A stretch of DNA of 64,000 nucleotides from Bradyrhizobium sp. (lineage in GTDB: Bacteria > Pseudomonadota > Alphaproteobacteria > Rhizobiales > Xanthobacteraceae): assembly GCF_016219575.1 (NCBI RefSeq), contig NZ_JACRMG010000013.1:1-64000 (forward strand), written 5' to 3'. The notes under the pieces are model-generated. The model had not been told where the DNA came from. It saw only the letters and a list, made by a program, of their open reading frames with translations, and ran no database searches. Within the stretch, counting starts at the first letter, position 1, and the number at the start of each line of letters is the position of its first letter. Made by a program: the position numbers and the translations under genes. Below, piece after piece: positions 8,282-15,358 of this stretch.

Positions 8282-9073
8282 ATGAAGGCCGGTGCCTTCA
8301 GGGATCAAATCATCGGCGACATCACGCCGGCGGTGCTGGCGATCGGGCGGGCAACATTTCCGCAAGCACTGATCGGCGCGCTGCGGCGGGTGGCCGATGT
8401 CGGCCACTGCATGGTGTTCTCGTTTGCCGGCGAGCGGCGGGCGAACTGCCTGCTCGACGCCGGCAACATCCCGATCGGGCGCGATCTCGGCGTGGCCTAT
8501 TCCGGGCATTTCCACCTGTCCGACCCCAACCGCGATGCGATCTTCGAAGGACAGGCCGACGACGCGCCGGTCCTGCTGCCGGCCTTCGCGCGCAGCATGT
8601 ACAGCGACAGCTACCGGAAAATGTTCTTCGAGGATTCCGACATCGTCGACAAATGCGCGACCGCGATCTGGGTCGAGGACACCTGCTTCTATGTCAATTT
8701 CTACCGCATCACCTCGCAGGGCCGCTTCACGCGCGAGGAAATACGGCGGCTGATGGCGATTTCTCCCGCAGTGAGCGCCGCGGTGGCGCGGCATTTCCAG
8801 CAGGACGCGGCGGCGGAAGGCGATCCCGCGGCACGGCTGAAGGCGCTGTTCGTCAATGCGGCGCCGTTCTCCGCACTGACCGGGCGCGAGAAGGACGTTT
8901 GCCTGCGCATCCTCTCCGGCTTCAGCTCGGAGGCGATCGCCGCCGAGCTCGGCATCAGCCTGCATTCGGCGCTGACCTATCGCAAGCGCGCCTATGACAG
9001 GCTCGGCATTTCCTCGCAGAACGAGCTGTTCGCGATCGCGCTGCGGCTCATGGCCTCGCGCAGCCTGAACTGA
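8282..9073 (+). CDS. LuxR-type transcriptional regulator
   Basis: A 263-residue regulator. The last 60 residues contain a LuxR/GerE helix-turn-helix: LTGREKDVCLRILSGFSSEA then IAAELGISLHSALTYRKRAY and DRLGISSQNELFAIA. The N-terminal 190 residues have no acyl-homoserine-lactone domain I recognise and no phosphoacceptor motif, so the input signal is unknown. Start at 8282 is preceded by GGGGAGG. Neighbours are a SnoaL-like protein and a cytochrome P450, possible targets. Confidence 0.85.
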   Translation: MKAGAFRDQIIGDITPAVLAIGRATFPQALIGALRRVADVGHCMVFSFAGERRANCLLDAGNIPIGRDLGVAYSGHFHLSDPNRDAIFEGQADDAPVLLPAFARSMYSDSYRKMFFEDSDIVDKCATAIWVEDTCFYVNFYRITSQGRFTREEIRRLMAISPAVSAAVARHFQQDAAAEGDPAARLKALFVNAAPFSALTGREKDVCLRILSGFSSEAIAAELGISLHSALTYRKRAYDRLGISSQNELFAIALRLMASRSLN

Positions 9074-9154
9074 GCCACCCGTCCCCATCCCTGGGGACAG
9101 ACGGACAAGCCTCACCCGGGCTATCGTTCCGGCAAACCACCCGAGGGCCCCGTT

Positions 9155-10324
9155 GTGAGCACCGCTCCCCGCATCGACATCGATCCCGCCGCGTTCTGGC
9201 AGGACCCGTACCCCGCGCTGGCGCGCTTCCGCGAGGAAGCGCCGATCGTCTTCGTGCCGCAGCTCGGCAGCACGCTGCTGTGCAGCCGCGACGACATCTT
9301 CGTCTCGGAGAAGCAGATCGACGTGTTCTCCTCGCACCAGCCGCAGGGGCTGATGAACAAGCTGATGGGCCACAACATGATGCGCAAGGACGGCGATGCG
9401 CACTTGAATGAGCGCAAGGCGATCTTTCCGGCCATCTCGCCCAAGACGGTGAAGTCGCACTGGACGACGCAGTTCCAGGCCCATGCCGACCGCATCATCG
9501 CCGCGCTCGAGCCGAAACCGTCGGTCGATTTCGTGCAGGCCTTTGCGCTGCCGTTCTCGGCCGAATGCCTGAAGTCGATCACGGGCCTCACCAACATGCG
9601 CTTCGTGGACATGAACGCATGGTCGCAGGGCATGATCGACGGTATTGCCAATTACACCGGCGATCCCGCGGTGGAGGCGCGCTGCAACGCTGCGACCTCG
9701 GGCATCGACGCCGCCATCGACGACATGGTGCCGGTGCTCTCGAAGAAGCCGGACCTCAGCCTGCTCGGCGTGATGCTGGAAGCCGGCATGCCGATGGAGA
9801 GCGTGCGCGCCAACATCAAGCTTGCGATCTCCGGGGGCCAGAACGAGCCGCGCGACGCCATTGCCGGCACGGTATGGGCGCTGCTGACGCACCCGGACCA
9901 GCTCGCGCTGGTCGCGAGCGGCGCGACCACCTGGATGCAGGCGTTCGAGGAGTATGCGCGCTGGATCTCGCCGATCGGCATGTCGCCGCGGCGCATCGCA
10001 AAACCCTGGCGCATCCGCGACGTCGAGTTCGAGCCGGAGGAGCGCGTATTCCTGATGTTCGGCTCCGCCAACCGCGACGAGAAGCATTTTGCCAATGCGG
10101 AAGCCTTCGACGTGCAACGCGATGTGAGCAAGAGCATCGCCTTCGGCGCCGGTCCGCACTTCTGCGCCGGCGCCTGGGCCTCGCGCGCCATGGTCGCCGA
10201 CGTCGCGCTGCCCGCGATCTTTGCGCGGCTGAAGCACCTGCGGCTGGTCGGGCCGCCGCGCATCGGCGGCTGGGCGTTCCGCGGGCTGCTCGACCTGCCG
10301 GTGACGTGGGATCGCCAGGCCTGA
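9155..10324 (+). CDS. Cytochrome P450
   Basis: A 389-residue soluble bacterial P450. The heme-ligand loop is FGAGPHFCAGAW with Cys337, and the K-helix ExxR is Glu266-Arg269 in FEEYARW. The I-helix reads ISGGQNEPRD, where the usual acid-threonine pair is replaced by Glu-Pro, a variant seen in one clade of bacterial P450s and relevant to proton delivery. Translation starts at a GTG (9155) following CCGAGGG. No ferredoxin or reductase gene is adjacent, so redox partners are elsewhere. Substrate unknown. Confidence 0.9.
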   Translation: MSTAPRIDIDPAAFWQDPYPALARFREEAPIVFVPQLGSTLLCSRDDIFVSEKQIDVFSSHQPQGLMNKLMGHNMMRKDGDAHLNERKAIFPAISPKTVKSHWTTQFQAHADRIIAALEPKPSVDFVQAFALPFSAECLKSITGLTNMRFVDMNAWSQGMIDGIANYTGDPAVEARCNAATSGIDAAIDDMVPVLSKKPDLSLLGVMLEAGMPMESVRANIKLAISGGQNEPRDAIAGTVWALLTHPDQLALVASGATTWMQAFEEYARWISPIGMSPRRIAKPWRIRDVEFEPEERVFLMFGSANRDEKHFANAEAFDVQRDVSKSIAFGAGPHFCAGAWASRAMVADVALPAIFARLKHLRLVGPPRIGGWAFRGLLDLPVTWDRQA

Positions 10325-10384
10325 ACACAAAATCGCGAAAACAACCCCATGCAAAGTAGGAAGCGCCCCCCTTGCAGCCGGGTG

Positions 10385-10419
10385 CCTCTTGGCATATGTC
10401 TATGGCATATGCCAAGAGG
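10385..10419. promoter_or_regulatory. vapBC operator palindrome
   Basis: CCTCTTGGCATATG (10385-10398) and CATATGCCAAGAGG (10406-10419) are perfect 14-bp inverted repeats separated by 7 bp, ending 5 bp before the antitoxin ATG. VapBC complexes bind such palindromes to repress their own operon, with conditional cooperativity. The assignment is from symmetry and position. Confidence 0.8.
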
Positions 10420-10424
10420 GATTC

Positions 10425-10658
10425 ATGTCAGAACTCCGCCACGTCAGACTGTTCCGCAACGGCCGCAACCAGGCGGTACGCATTCCCGTTGAGTTCGAAT
10501 TGCCGGGGAACGAGGCTGTCATGCACCGCGACGGCGACCGGTTGGTGATTGAGCCGGTTCGCAAGCGCGGCCTGCTTGCATTGCTCAAGGCGATGCAACC
10601 GATCACTGACTTTCCGGAAATCGATGACCCAATACCGGATCCGGAGCGCGCGCTTTGA
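10425..10658 (+). CDS. vapB: VapB-type antitoxin (AbrB/MazE fold)
   Basis: A 77-residue antitoxin. The N-terminal half (VRLFRNGRNQAVRIPVEFEL) is the swapped-hairpin AbrB DNA-binding motif, and the C-terminal part (LKAMQPITDFPEIDDPIPDP) is the acidic tail expected to wrap the toxin. It overlaps the toxin start by four bases and follows a perfect operator palindrome, the standard arrangement for autoregulated vapBC. Confidence 0.9.
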   Translation: MSELRHVRLFRNGRNQAVRIPVEFELPGNEAVMHRDGDRLVIEPVRKRGLLALLKAMQPITDFPEIDDPIPDPERAL

Positions 10659-11056
10659 CCCGCTACATGCTCGATACGAACATCATCTCCGACCTGATGA
10701 GGAATCCTCAGGGCAAGGCAGCGAAGCGGATAGCCAAAGTCGGCGAGGACAACATATGCACCAGCATCATTGTGGCCGCCGAACTGCGATATGGATGCGC
10801 GAAGAGCGGATCAAGGAGCCTGCTCAACACGGTCGAGGAATTACTTGCCGAGATAGACGTGCTTCCCTTTGATGCGCCGGCGGACGCAGAGTACGGCGAA
10901 ATCCGCGCCGGATTGGAAGCGGTTGGAAAGCCCATCGGTGGAAACGACTTGCTGATCGCGGCACACTCTCATGCAGCGGATGCGATTATCGTGACTGCCA
11001 ACGTCGACGAATTCAGGCGCATTCGCGGGTTGAAAGTCGAGAACTGGCTGGTTTGA
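10655..11056 (+). CDS. vapC: VapC toxin, PIN-domain ribonuclease
   Basis: A 133-residue PIN-domain endoribonuclease. The four acidic metal ligands are present: Asp7 in YMLDTNI, Glu43 in AAELRYG, Asp98 in GGNDLLIAAH and Asp118 in ANVDEF. Start is TTG at 10655 overlapping the antitoxin stop; an ATG at 10667 is an alternative start that would still retain Asp7 close to the N-terminus. VapC toxins typically cleave tRNA or rRNA; the target here cannot be inferred. Confidence 0.92.
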   Translation: MTRYMLDTNIISDLMRNPQGKAAKRIAKVGEDNICTSIIVAAELRYGCAKSGSRSLLNTVEELLAEIDVLPFDAPADAEYGEIRAGLEAVGKPIGGNDLLIAAHSHAADAIIVTANVDEFRRIRGLKVENWLV

Positions 11057-11059
11057 GGA

Positions 11060-11617
11060 TTAGCGTCTCAAGGCCAGCGCCAGCCGCACGCCGACCGCGG
11101 CCTGCCAGACCGGATAGAGGAACGAGGTCCGGTCCAGCCCGAGCGAGGTATCGAGCGCCAGCAGGCTGCCGGCAATGGCGCCGGTGACGAGCATCGACAT
11201 CCACGGCTCGGCTTTCCGCGGCCCGGCGGGCAACCGCGCGATCCCCAGCGCCATGACTCCCGCGCCGACCAGCCCGCCCGTGAGGCCTGCGAACAGGCTG
11301 CGCATCGGTTTTGCCGCGCCGGTCATCTGGCCGTCGATGAAAACCGCGGCATTCACGGCTGCGACGAACGCGACCATCGTGACGACGGCCGCCACCAGCG
11401 CCGCCCACACGGGATTGGCGCTGCGACGTCGCACGACGATGAACACCAGCACCGCAAACGGAAGCGCGAGCAGTGCCAGCCGCAACATGCGGGGCACGCC
11501 CGGAAGCAGGTCGACGACATCCGGCAGCAGCGGCGTGAGCACGCCGCTGACGAGACCGCCAATGGCGATCTTGAGGAGGTCGTTGCGGGATGTGTCGGCG
11601 GTGATCGTGGCGGCCAA
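11060..11617 (-). CDS. Multi-pass membrane protein, unknown function
   Basis: A 185-residue protein with about five to six hydrophobic segments (for example GGLVSGVLTPLLPDVVDLLP, LALLALPFAVLVFIV, LVAAVVTMVAFVAAVNAAVF, LVGAGVMALGIA and MLVTGAIAGSLLAL). No enzymatic motif is visible. It converges on vapC from the opposite strand with 3 bp between the stops. It lies just outside the tRNA-derived repeat at 11639, so it belongs to the flanking chromosome or the island edge. Confidence 0.6.
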   Translation of the reverse strand: MAATITADTSRNDLLKIAIGGLVSGVLTPLLPDVVDLLPGVPRMLRLALLALPFAVLVFIVVRRRSANPVWAALVAAVVTMVAFVAAVNAAVFIDGQMTGAAKPMRSLFAGLTGGLVGAGVMALGIARLPAGPRKAEPWMSMLVTGAIAGSLLALDTSLGLDRTSFLYPVWQAAVGVRLALALRR

Positions 11618-11638
11618 TGTTCACCTCGTCGAGAAATT

Positions 11639-11682
11639 TGGAGGGGGCGAAGGGAATCCAACCCTCGTATGCAGCTTGGGAA
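11639..11682 (-). repeat. Partial copy of the tRNA-Gly 3' part (att-like site)
   Basis: These 44 bp match 12353-12396, the segment from the anticodon loop to the CCA end of tRNA-Gly, with two mismatches; homology stops abruptly after CTTGGGAA. The orientation is the same, so they are direct repeats. It lies on the 3' side of the tRNA gene, as expected for the distal attachment site of an integrase-inserted element. Confidence 0.75.
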
Positions 11683-11783
11683 TCATTTTGGCACCCTTGT
11701 CCGTCGATACGTTACACGGATCTGGTTCTTTCTTGGCTCCGCTTTTTTGGGTTGCGGCGCAGGACAGTAGATCGAGGTGGCGC

Positions 11784-12023
11784 CTAATCAATTTGAAACG
11801 TCGATAGGTCGTTTTCATTGTCGATGGTAGTAGTGCGATCGTGATCAAAAGGGAAAGTGACTTTGCACCCAGTGGCGTGGGCTGTCATCCTGTACTCTTT
11901 GAGACGATGCCCGATAACGCCAGCAATGCCGCCCACGTCGACATGAGGATATTCCCAGCCCTCATTCGCGACCATTGTCGGGCGGGGCTGGCTTGACCAT
12001 GGCCGCCAGATTATGACTACCAC
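11784..12023 (-). CDS. Doubtful small ORF inside island remnant
   Basis: A possible 79-codon gene whose non-ATG start overlaps the end of the GIY-YIG gene by a few bases, suggesting coupling; an internal ATG would give 63 residues. The composition (VANEGWEYPHVDVGGIAGVI, then many His/Thr/Asp) resembles a real protein more than antisense, but I recognise no family. It could also be a truncated gene left by the deletion that formed the remnant. Confidence 0.25.
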   Translation of the reverse strand: MVVIIWRPWSSQPRPTMVANEGWEYPHVDVGGIAGVIGHRLKEYRMTAHATGCKVTFPFDHDRTTTIDNENDLSTFQID

Positions 12024-12259
12024 AATCGCTTCTTCGCGAATGCATGCCCGGATCCTGATTTGAGATAGCGCTCAAGGCTCTCGGCAGCGGCCCTGTCCGA
12101 GAAGGCGATGTATGTCACCAAGCGCCAAGGTTTGAATTTGGCCGTATGGGGTGACTTTCCGGCATTATGGTCGTCGAAACGCTGTTTGAGATCGGTCGTG
12201 AAACTTACGTAACGCCGACCAGGCGTCGACAGACTTTCGAGCAGGTAAACGTAGAACAT
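12017..12259 (-). CDS. GIY-YIG domain protein (UPF0213-like)
   Basis: An 80-residue stand-alone GIY-YIG nuclease-fold protein. It opens with FYVYLLES (the GIY part), continues with RRYVSFTTDLKQRFDDHNAG (the YIG part, here YVS, with the catalytic Arg in QRFDDHNAG), and ends in a helix with Glu in AAAESLERYLKSG. The glycine of YIG is replaced by Ser, so activity is uncertain. It lies within the tRNA-Gly island remnant beside a 63-bp palindromic element. Confidence 0.8.
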   Translation of the reverse strand: MFYVYLLESLSTPGRRYVSFTTDLKQRFDDHNAGKSPHTAKFKPWRLVTYIAFSDRAAAESLERYLKSGSGHAFAKKRLW

Positions 12260-12291
12260 CTGCGGCCCTTCTCCGCTAAAGCTTCGAAGGG

Positions 12292-12354
12292 CATCCTGCT
12301 TCGCGCTGACGGAAAATCAAAGTCCTGCGAAGCGCCTTGGCGCGAAGCAGGATG
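12292..12354. repeat. 63-bp palindromic element abutting the tRNA 3' end
   Basis: CATCCTGCTTCGCGC (12292-12306) is the perfect reverse complement of GCGCGAAGCAGGATG (12340-12354). It touches the CCA end of tRNA-Gly and lies just ahead of the GIY-YIG gene. It could be a transcription terminator for the tRNA or a REP-like element. Confidence 0.6.
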
Positions 12355-12426
12355 GAGCGGGCGAAGGGAATCGAACCCTCGTATGCAGCTTGGGAAGCTG
12401 CCGTTCTACCATTGAACTACGCCCGC
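12353..12426 (-). tRNA. tRNA-Gly (anticodon CCC)
   Basis: Read on the minus strand, GCGGGCG pairs with CGCCCGC as the acceptor stem. The anticodon arm is GCAGC-TTCCCAA-GCTGC with anticodon CCC, the T arm contains GGTTCGATTCC, and CCA is encoded (12353-12355). Total length is 74 with CCA. The 3' part is repeated at 11639-11682, showing use as an integration site. Confidence 0.95.
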
Positions 12427-12526
12427 GCCGGTCTGCGGCCTCAACCGCACGGGCAACATAGCGGTTCGGCCGGGGCTCCTGCAATGGGGTGGCGCCTCGA
12501 ACCCGGGTGGTATTTGCCCGGAGCGA

Positions 12527-13609
12527 TCATCCCTCGCGCGAGCCGTAGAAATGCTCTGCCGGCGCCGGAAGGCCGTGCAGCGATGCTGCTATGCTCATGG
12601 TGTAGGCGCCGAAGGTGACGAAGGCCAGCCTGTCTCCGGCCTGGAGCGCAGGACACATCTCGTCGAGCGCGAACACATCCTCCTCGTAGCAGCTCGGACC
12701 GACGATCGTCGTCGGCATGCGCCGGCCTCCGCGGGGAAATTGCTTCAGCAAGACGCGGCGCTCGAACGACCCGAGATTGTAGGACGAGGCGTCGGCGACG
12801 AGAATCTGCCGGCGTCCCCGCAGCTTTCGCGCCAGTATCGTGACGACGAGGACGCCCGCGCGCGCGACGGCAACCTTGCCGAACTCGAACACCAGGCCGA
12901 CGCGCCGGCGCCGACCGAACCGCGCCATCAATTCGAATGCCTTGGTCAATTCGTTCCAGTCGTTCGACAGAACGCCGTAGCCGCCGCCCATGTTGATCTC
13001 TGTTGCGGGAAAGGCCGCCAGCAGGTCGCCGATGTCCTCGAGCCGGGCGCGAAGGCGCGCGCAGGAAAGGTTTTCGCCGTTGTGGACGTGAAACCTGCGC
13101 GGCCGATAGCCGAAGCGCCGCCGCAGGACATCCAGCTCGATACGGGGGTCGAAGCCGAACGCCGCATAATCTCCCGGCATGGAGACGCGCACGCCGTGCC
13201 GGTCGAGATCGATGCCGAGATCTACGGCATGCTCTATCTGCGACAGATGATCGAAATAGACGGTGCCCCGCGACCGGTCGATCTGCCCGATGGTGCGGGC
13301 ATCGAGGCCCGGCGCGGTCGCGACCAGCGGAGACAGGCCGGCTGCGGTGGCCAGATCCAGCTCCCCGGCGGAGGCCACGTCGGCGCCAAAGCCCGCCGCC
13401 GCGAATTCACGCAGTATGAGCGGGTGACGATTGGCCTTCACCGCGTAGCAGCAGATCGCTTCGGCCTTCGCGCACAACGCCAGCAGCGCCGATGCATCCT
13501 CCCGCAACCTGCCGAGATCGTAGACCACGGCCGGCGTCTTGCGGCTGAAGACGAACGCATCAAAGCCGGTGCGGCCGGATTCCAGAAGCGACGGGAGACT
13601 AGCTGCCAT
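12527..13609 (-). CDS. Fold-type-III PLP decarboxylase (LysA/ornithine-decarboxylase-like)
   Basis: A 360-residue group IV decarboxylase-like enzyme. The PLP lysine is Lys58 in YAVKANRHP; other landmarks are ADVASAGELDLA, HVHNGEN (171-180), the phosphate-binding GGGYG (208-212), GPSCYEED with Cys307, and FGAYTMS with Tyr336. The usual EPGR motif reads EFGK (242-245), so the phosphate/substrate contact differs from housekeeping LysA, and the protein is shorter than LysA (about 420). As the last gene of the repeat-peptide operon, overlapping the hydroxylase gene by 11 bp, it may decarboxylate an ornithine- or lysine-like product. Start at 13609 is chosen over 13660 for compactness. Confidence 0.85.
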   Translation of the reverse strand: MAASLPSLLESGRTGFDAFVFSRKTPAVVYDLGRLREDASALLALCAKAEAICCYAVKANRHPLILREFAAAGFGADVASAGELDLATAAGLSPLVATAPGLDARTIGQIDRSRGTVYFDHLSQIEHAVDLGIDLDRHGVRVSMPGDYAAFGFDPRIELDVLRRRFGYRPRRFHVHNGENLSCARLRARLEDIGDLLAAFPATEINMGGGYGVLSNDWNELTKAFELMARFGRRRRVGLVFEFGKVAVARAGVLVVTILARKLRGRRQILVADASSYNLGSFERRVLLKQFPRGGRRMPTTIVGPSCYEEDVFALDEMCPALQAGDRLAFVTFGAYTMSIAASLHGLPAPAEHFYGSREG

Positions 13610-14501
13610 GGCTGCGGAGCCGCGCGGCGAGTTCCTCGAGCGCTTCCTGCTCGGCCGCAAGTTCGGCCTGCCAGCCGTCGACGGCGCGGCTCAGGTGACG
13701 CGCGAGCCGCGCCCTTGCGGCTGCGTTTCGCGTACGCGCAAGGCGGTCGATTTCCCCGGCCAGGATCGATCGGCCGTGCCAGCGCTGCAACCAGAACGAC
13801 CGATTGGCGGAAAGGTTGGCGCCGTCGAGAAAATTGGCCGTCACGCTGAGACAATAGGTCGGGTTCATCGCCGCATGCCAGCAACCGGCCGGCACGAACA
13901 ACAGATCCCCTGCCCGCAAATGCGCATCCCTCATCGGGAACGCGCGACCGCGGCGGCGCGTTGCGAACACGTCGGCCGCCTGCAGCTCATCCGCCGGCGT
14001 GTCGCCCGGCTCCACGAAGCGGACCAGCTTCTCGCCCCGCAAGACGCCAAGCCACGCGCTGGTGCCGTAATTGTCGACATGCAGGGGTCCGCGGGTGCCG
14101 GCATGACCGATGTAGATCCACAACATGTCCGGCCTTTCCTCACGCGGCACATGCCTCATCCAGTCGATCTCAAACCCGTCCGGCGTGACGATATCATCGA
14201 GAAGTTCGGCGCATTGCTGGCGCACGTTCCAGTCGCACAGGTACCATTTGGCGCGTTCCCGTTCGGGCAGCGCGAGGTAATCGCGAAGCCGGCCGACCGT
14301 CCGCTCGGCGGTCTCGGTGCTGGAGAGCTCGATCTCGGCATCGCCGTAGCGTTCGCGAAGGAACGTCCTGGTCCATTTCCGCCGCGCCGGCCAGTGATCG
14401 ATGGCGCCGCGAAGTATCACCGGGGTCGACGTGCCGACATAACGCTCGAACAGCTCGTACTCGCCGAGCCCGCGATGCTCGTCGACAGCGGCGGATGTCA
14501 C
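13599..14501 (-). CDS. JmjC/cupin-8 family Fe(II)/2-oxoglutarate oxygenase (second)
   Basis: A 300-residue JmjC-domain hydroxylase of the FIH-like cupin_8 group. The iron triad is His141 and Asp143 in GPLHVDNYGTSAWLGVLRG and His209 in LFVPAGCWHAAMNP; the N-terminal PVILRGAIDHWPARRKW is the typical family entry motif. A C-terminal helical tail of about 70 residues follows. Such enzymes hydroxylate side chains of proteins or peptides. It overlaps the first JmjC gene by four bases and the decarboxylase by 11, indicating translational coupling. It is only distantly similar to its partner, so they probably act on different residues. Confidence 0.88.
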   Translation of the reverse strand: MTSAAVDEHRGLGEYELFERYVGTSTPVILRGAIDHWPARRKWTRTFLRERYGDAEIELSSTETAERTVGRLRDYLALPERERAKWYLCDWNVRQQCAELLDDIVTPDGFEIDWMRHVPREERPDMLWIYIGHAGTRGPLHVDNYGTSAWLGVLRGEKLVRFVEPGDTPADELQAADVFATRRRGRAFPMRDAHLRAGDLLFVPAGCWHAAMNPTYCLSVTANFLDGANLSANRSFWLQRWHGRSILAGEIDRLARTRNAAARARLARHLSRAVDGWQAELAAEQEALEELAARLRSHGS

Positions 14502-15358
14502 GACGGGCTCCCGGTTTCCCCTGCGAGAGCTTCAGTCGCACTTGCCACGTAGCTCCGCCAGTTGGTGGCGTCGATCCAGTCGGCGCTGTAGGTGATCGAG
14601 GTTTCGATCGTTTCCACGTAATGCAGCCATCGCGACGGCAGGATCAGCATGTCGCCGGGCATCAGCGTTGCGCGCCAGCCCTCGACATCGGCGAATTTCG
14701 GATCGTCCATCATCGCACGCACATTGCCGGTCTGCTCGTCGTAGAGCACCGGCATCCGGTCGGGCGAGAAGAGAAAGGCCTCCTTGCGGCCGGAGATCTG
14801 CGCCAGAAAGGCGTGCGTGTCCCAGAAATCGTCGTGCAGCGGCGTGACGCCGCCCGCGACCGAAAGATAGACGAAGTGATGCGACTGCAGCCATTCGCAG
14901 GCCCGATTGAAGCCGGGATCGAGCAGCGATCGCCAGCACTCGATGAAGTCCGGCAGTGCCGGCACATAGCGGAACAGGAAATCGCGATCGCCGTATTTCG
15001 GGTGAGCCGGATTGAAGTTGCCGGCATAGAGCGAGAGGCCGCTTTTCAGCAGGGTTGCCGGATCGCCCTTGAGCCACTCGCCCTTGATGCGGCCCTTGCC
15101 CGGGTTGCGCAGGTAGTCGACGTAGTTTCCCAGCGTCGTCTTGACCGAACAGATCGCCAGTCCGGGGAACTGCGGCGCGTGCGCCATCACGGGGAAGTCC
15201 GCAAAATGCTCGGCAAAGAAATCGAGCGACCAGTGTTTCATCGCCGGCCAGCCTTGCATGGCGCCGCGGACAACCAGCGGGGCGGCAGGGGCCCGCAGAT
15301 AGGCCGCCATTTCGAGACGCGAAATGGTCTGCCGCTTCTCGACGTCACGAAAATGCAT
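14498..15358 (-). CDS. JmjC/cupin-8 family Fe(II)/2-oxoglutarate oxygenase (first)
   Basis: A 286-residue JmjC hydroxylase. Entry motif APLVVRGAMQGWPAMKHW (about 26-43); metal ligands His175 and Asp177 in VTPLHDDFWDTHAFL and His246 in LPSRWLHYVET, preceded by the MPGDMLILPS strand. The triad is intact, so it should be active. It overlaps the upstream PLP-like gene by 14 bp and the next JmjC gene by 4. In context the likely substrate is the tandem-repeat protein encoded two genes upstream of the PLP-like gene; His or Arg/ornithine hydroxylation is inference. Confidence 0.88.
   Translation of the reverse strand: MHFRDVEKRQTISRLEMAAYLRAPAAPLVVRGAMQGWPAMKHWSLDFFAEHFADFPVMAHAPQFPGLAICSVKTTLGNYVDYLRNPGKGRIKGEWLKGDPATLLKSGLSLYAGNFNPAHPKYGDRDFLFRYVPALPDFIECWRSLLDPGFNRACEWLQSHHFVYLSVAGGVTPLHDDFWDTHAFLAQISGRKEAFLFSPDRMPVLYDEQTGNVRAMMDDPKFADVEGWRATLMPGDMLILPSRWLHYVETIETSITYSADWIDATNWRSYVASATEALAGETGSPS

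Larger units (their letters stand above)
11639..12396. mobile_element. Remnant of a tRNA-Gly-integrated element
   Basis: A 670-bp stretch bounded by 44-bp direct repeats of tRNA-Gly sequence. It carries a GIY-YIG gene and an unassigned short ORF but no integrase, so it is a deletion remnant or a very small passenger. Apart from these, 11683-11783 holds nothing I can identify. Confidence 0.55.

Noticed and set aside
7865..10354. Very long minus-strand open frame (about 829 codons) over the SnoaL, LuxR and P450 genes
   Set aside because: It is antisense to three recognisable genes, has Arg/His/Ala-rich composition without any motif, and is typical of stop-poor antisense frames in GC-rich DNA.
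11621..11848. 75-codon minus-strand frame across the tRNA-derived repeat
   Set aside because: It runs through tRNA-like sequence and shows no family features; most likely chance.
12527..13609. Housekeeping diaminopimelate decarboxylase lysA
   Set aside because: Too short, EPGR changed to EFGK, and gene overlaps with JmjC genes indicate a pathway-specific decarboxylase.
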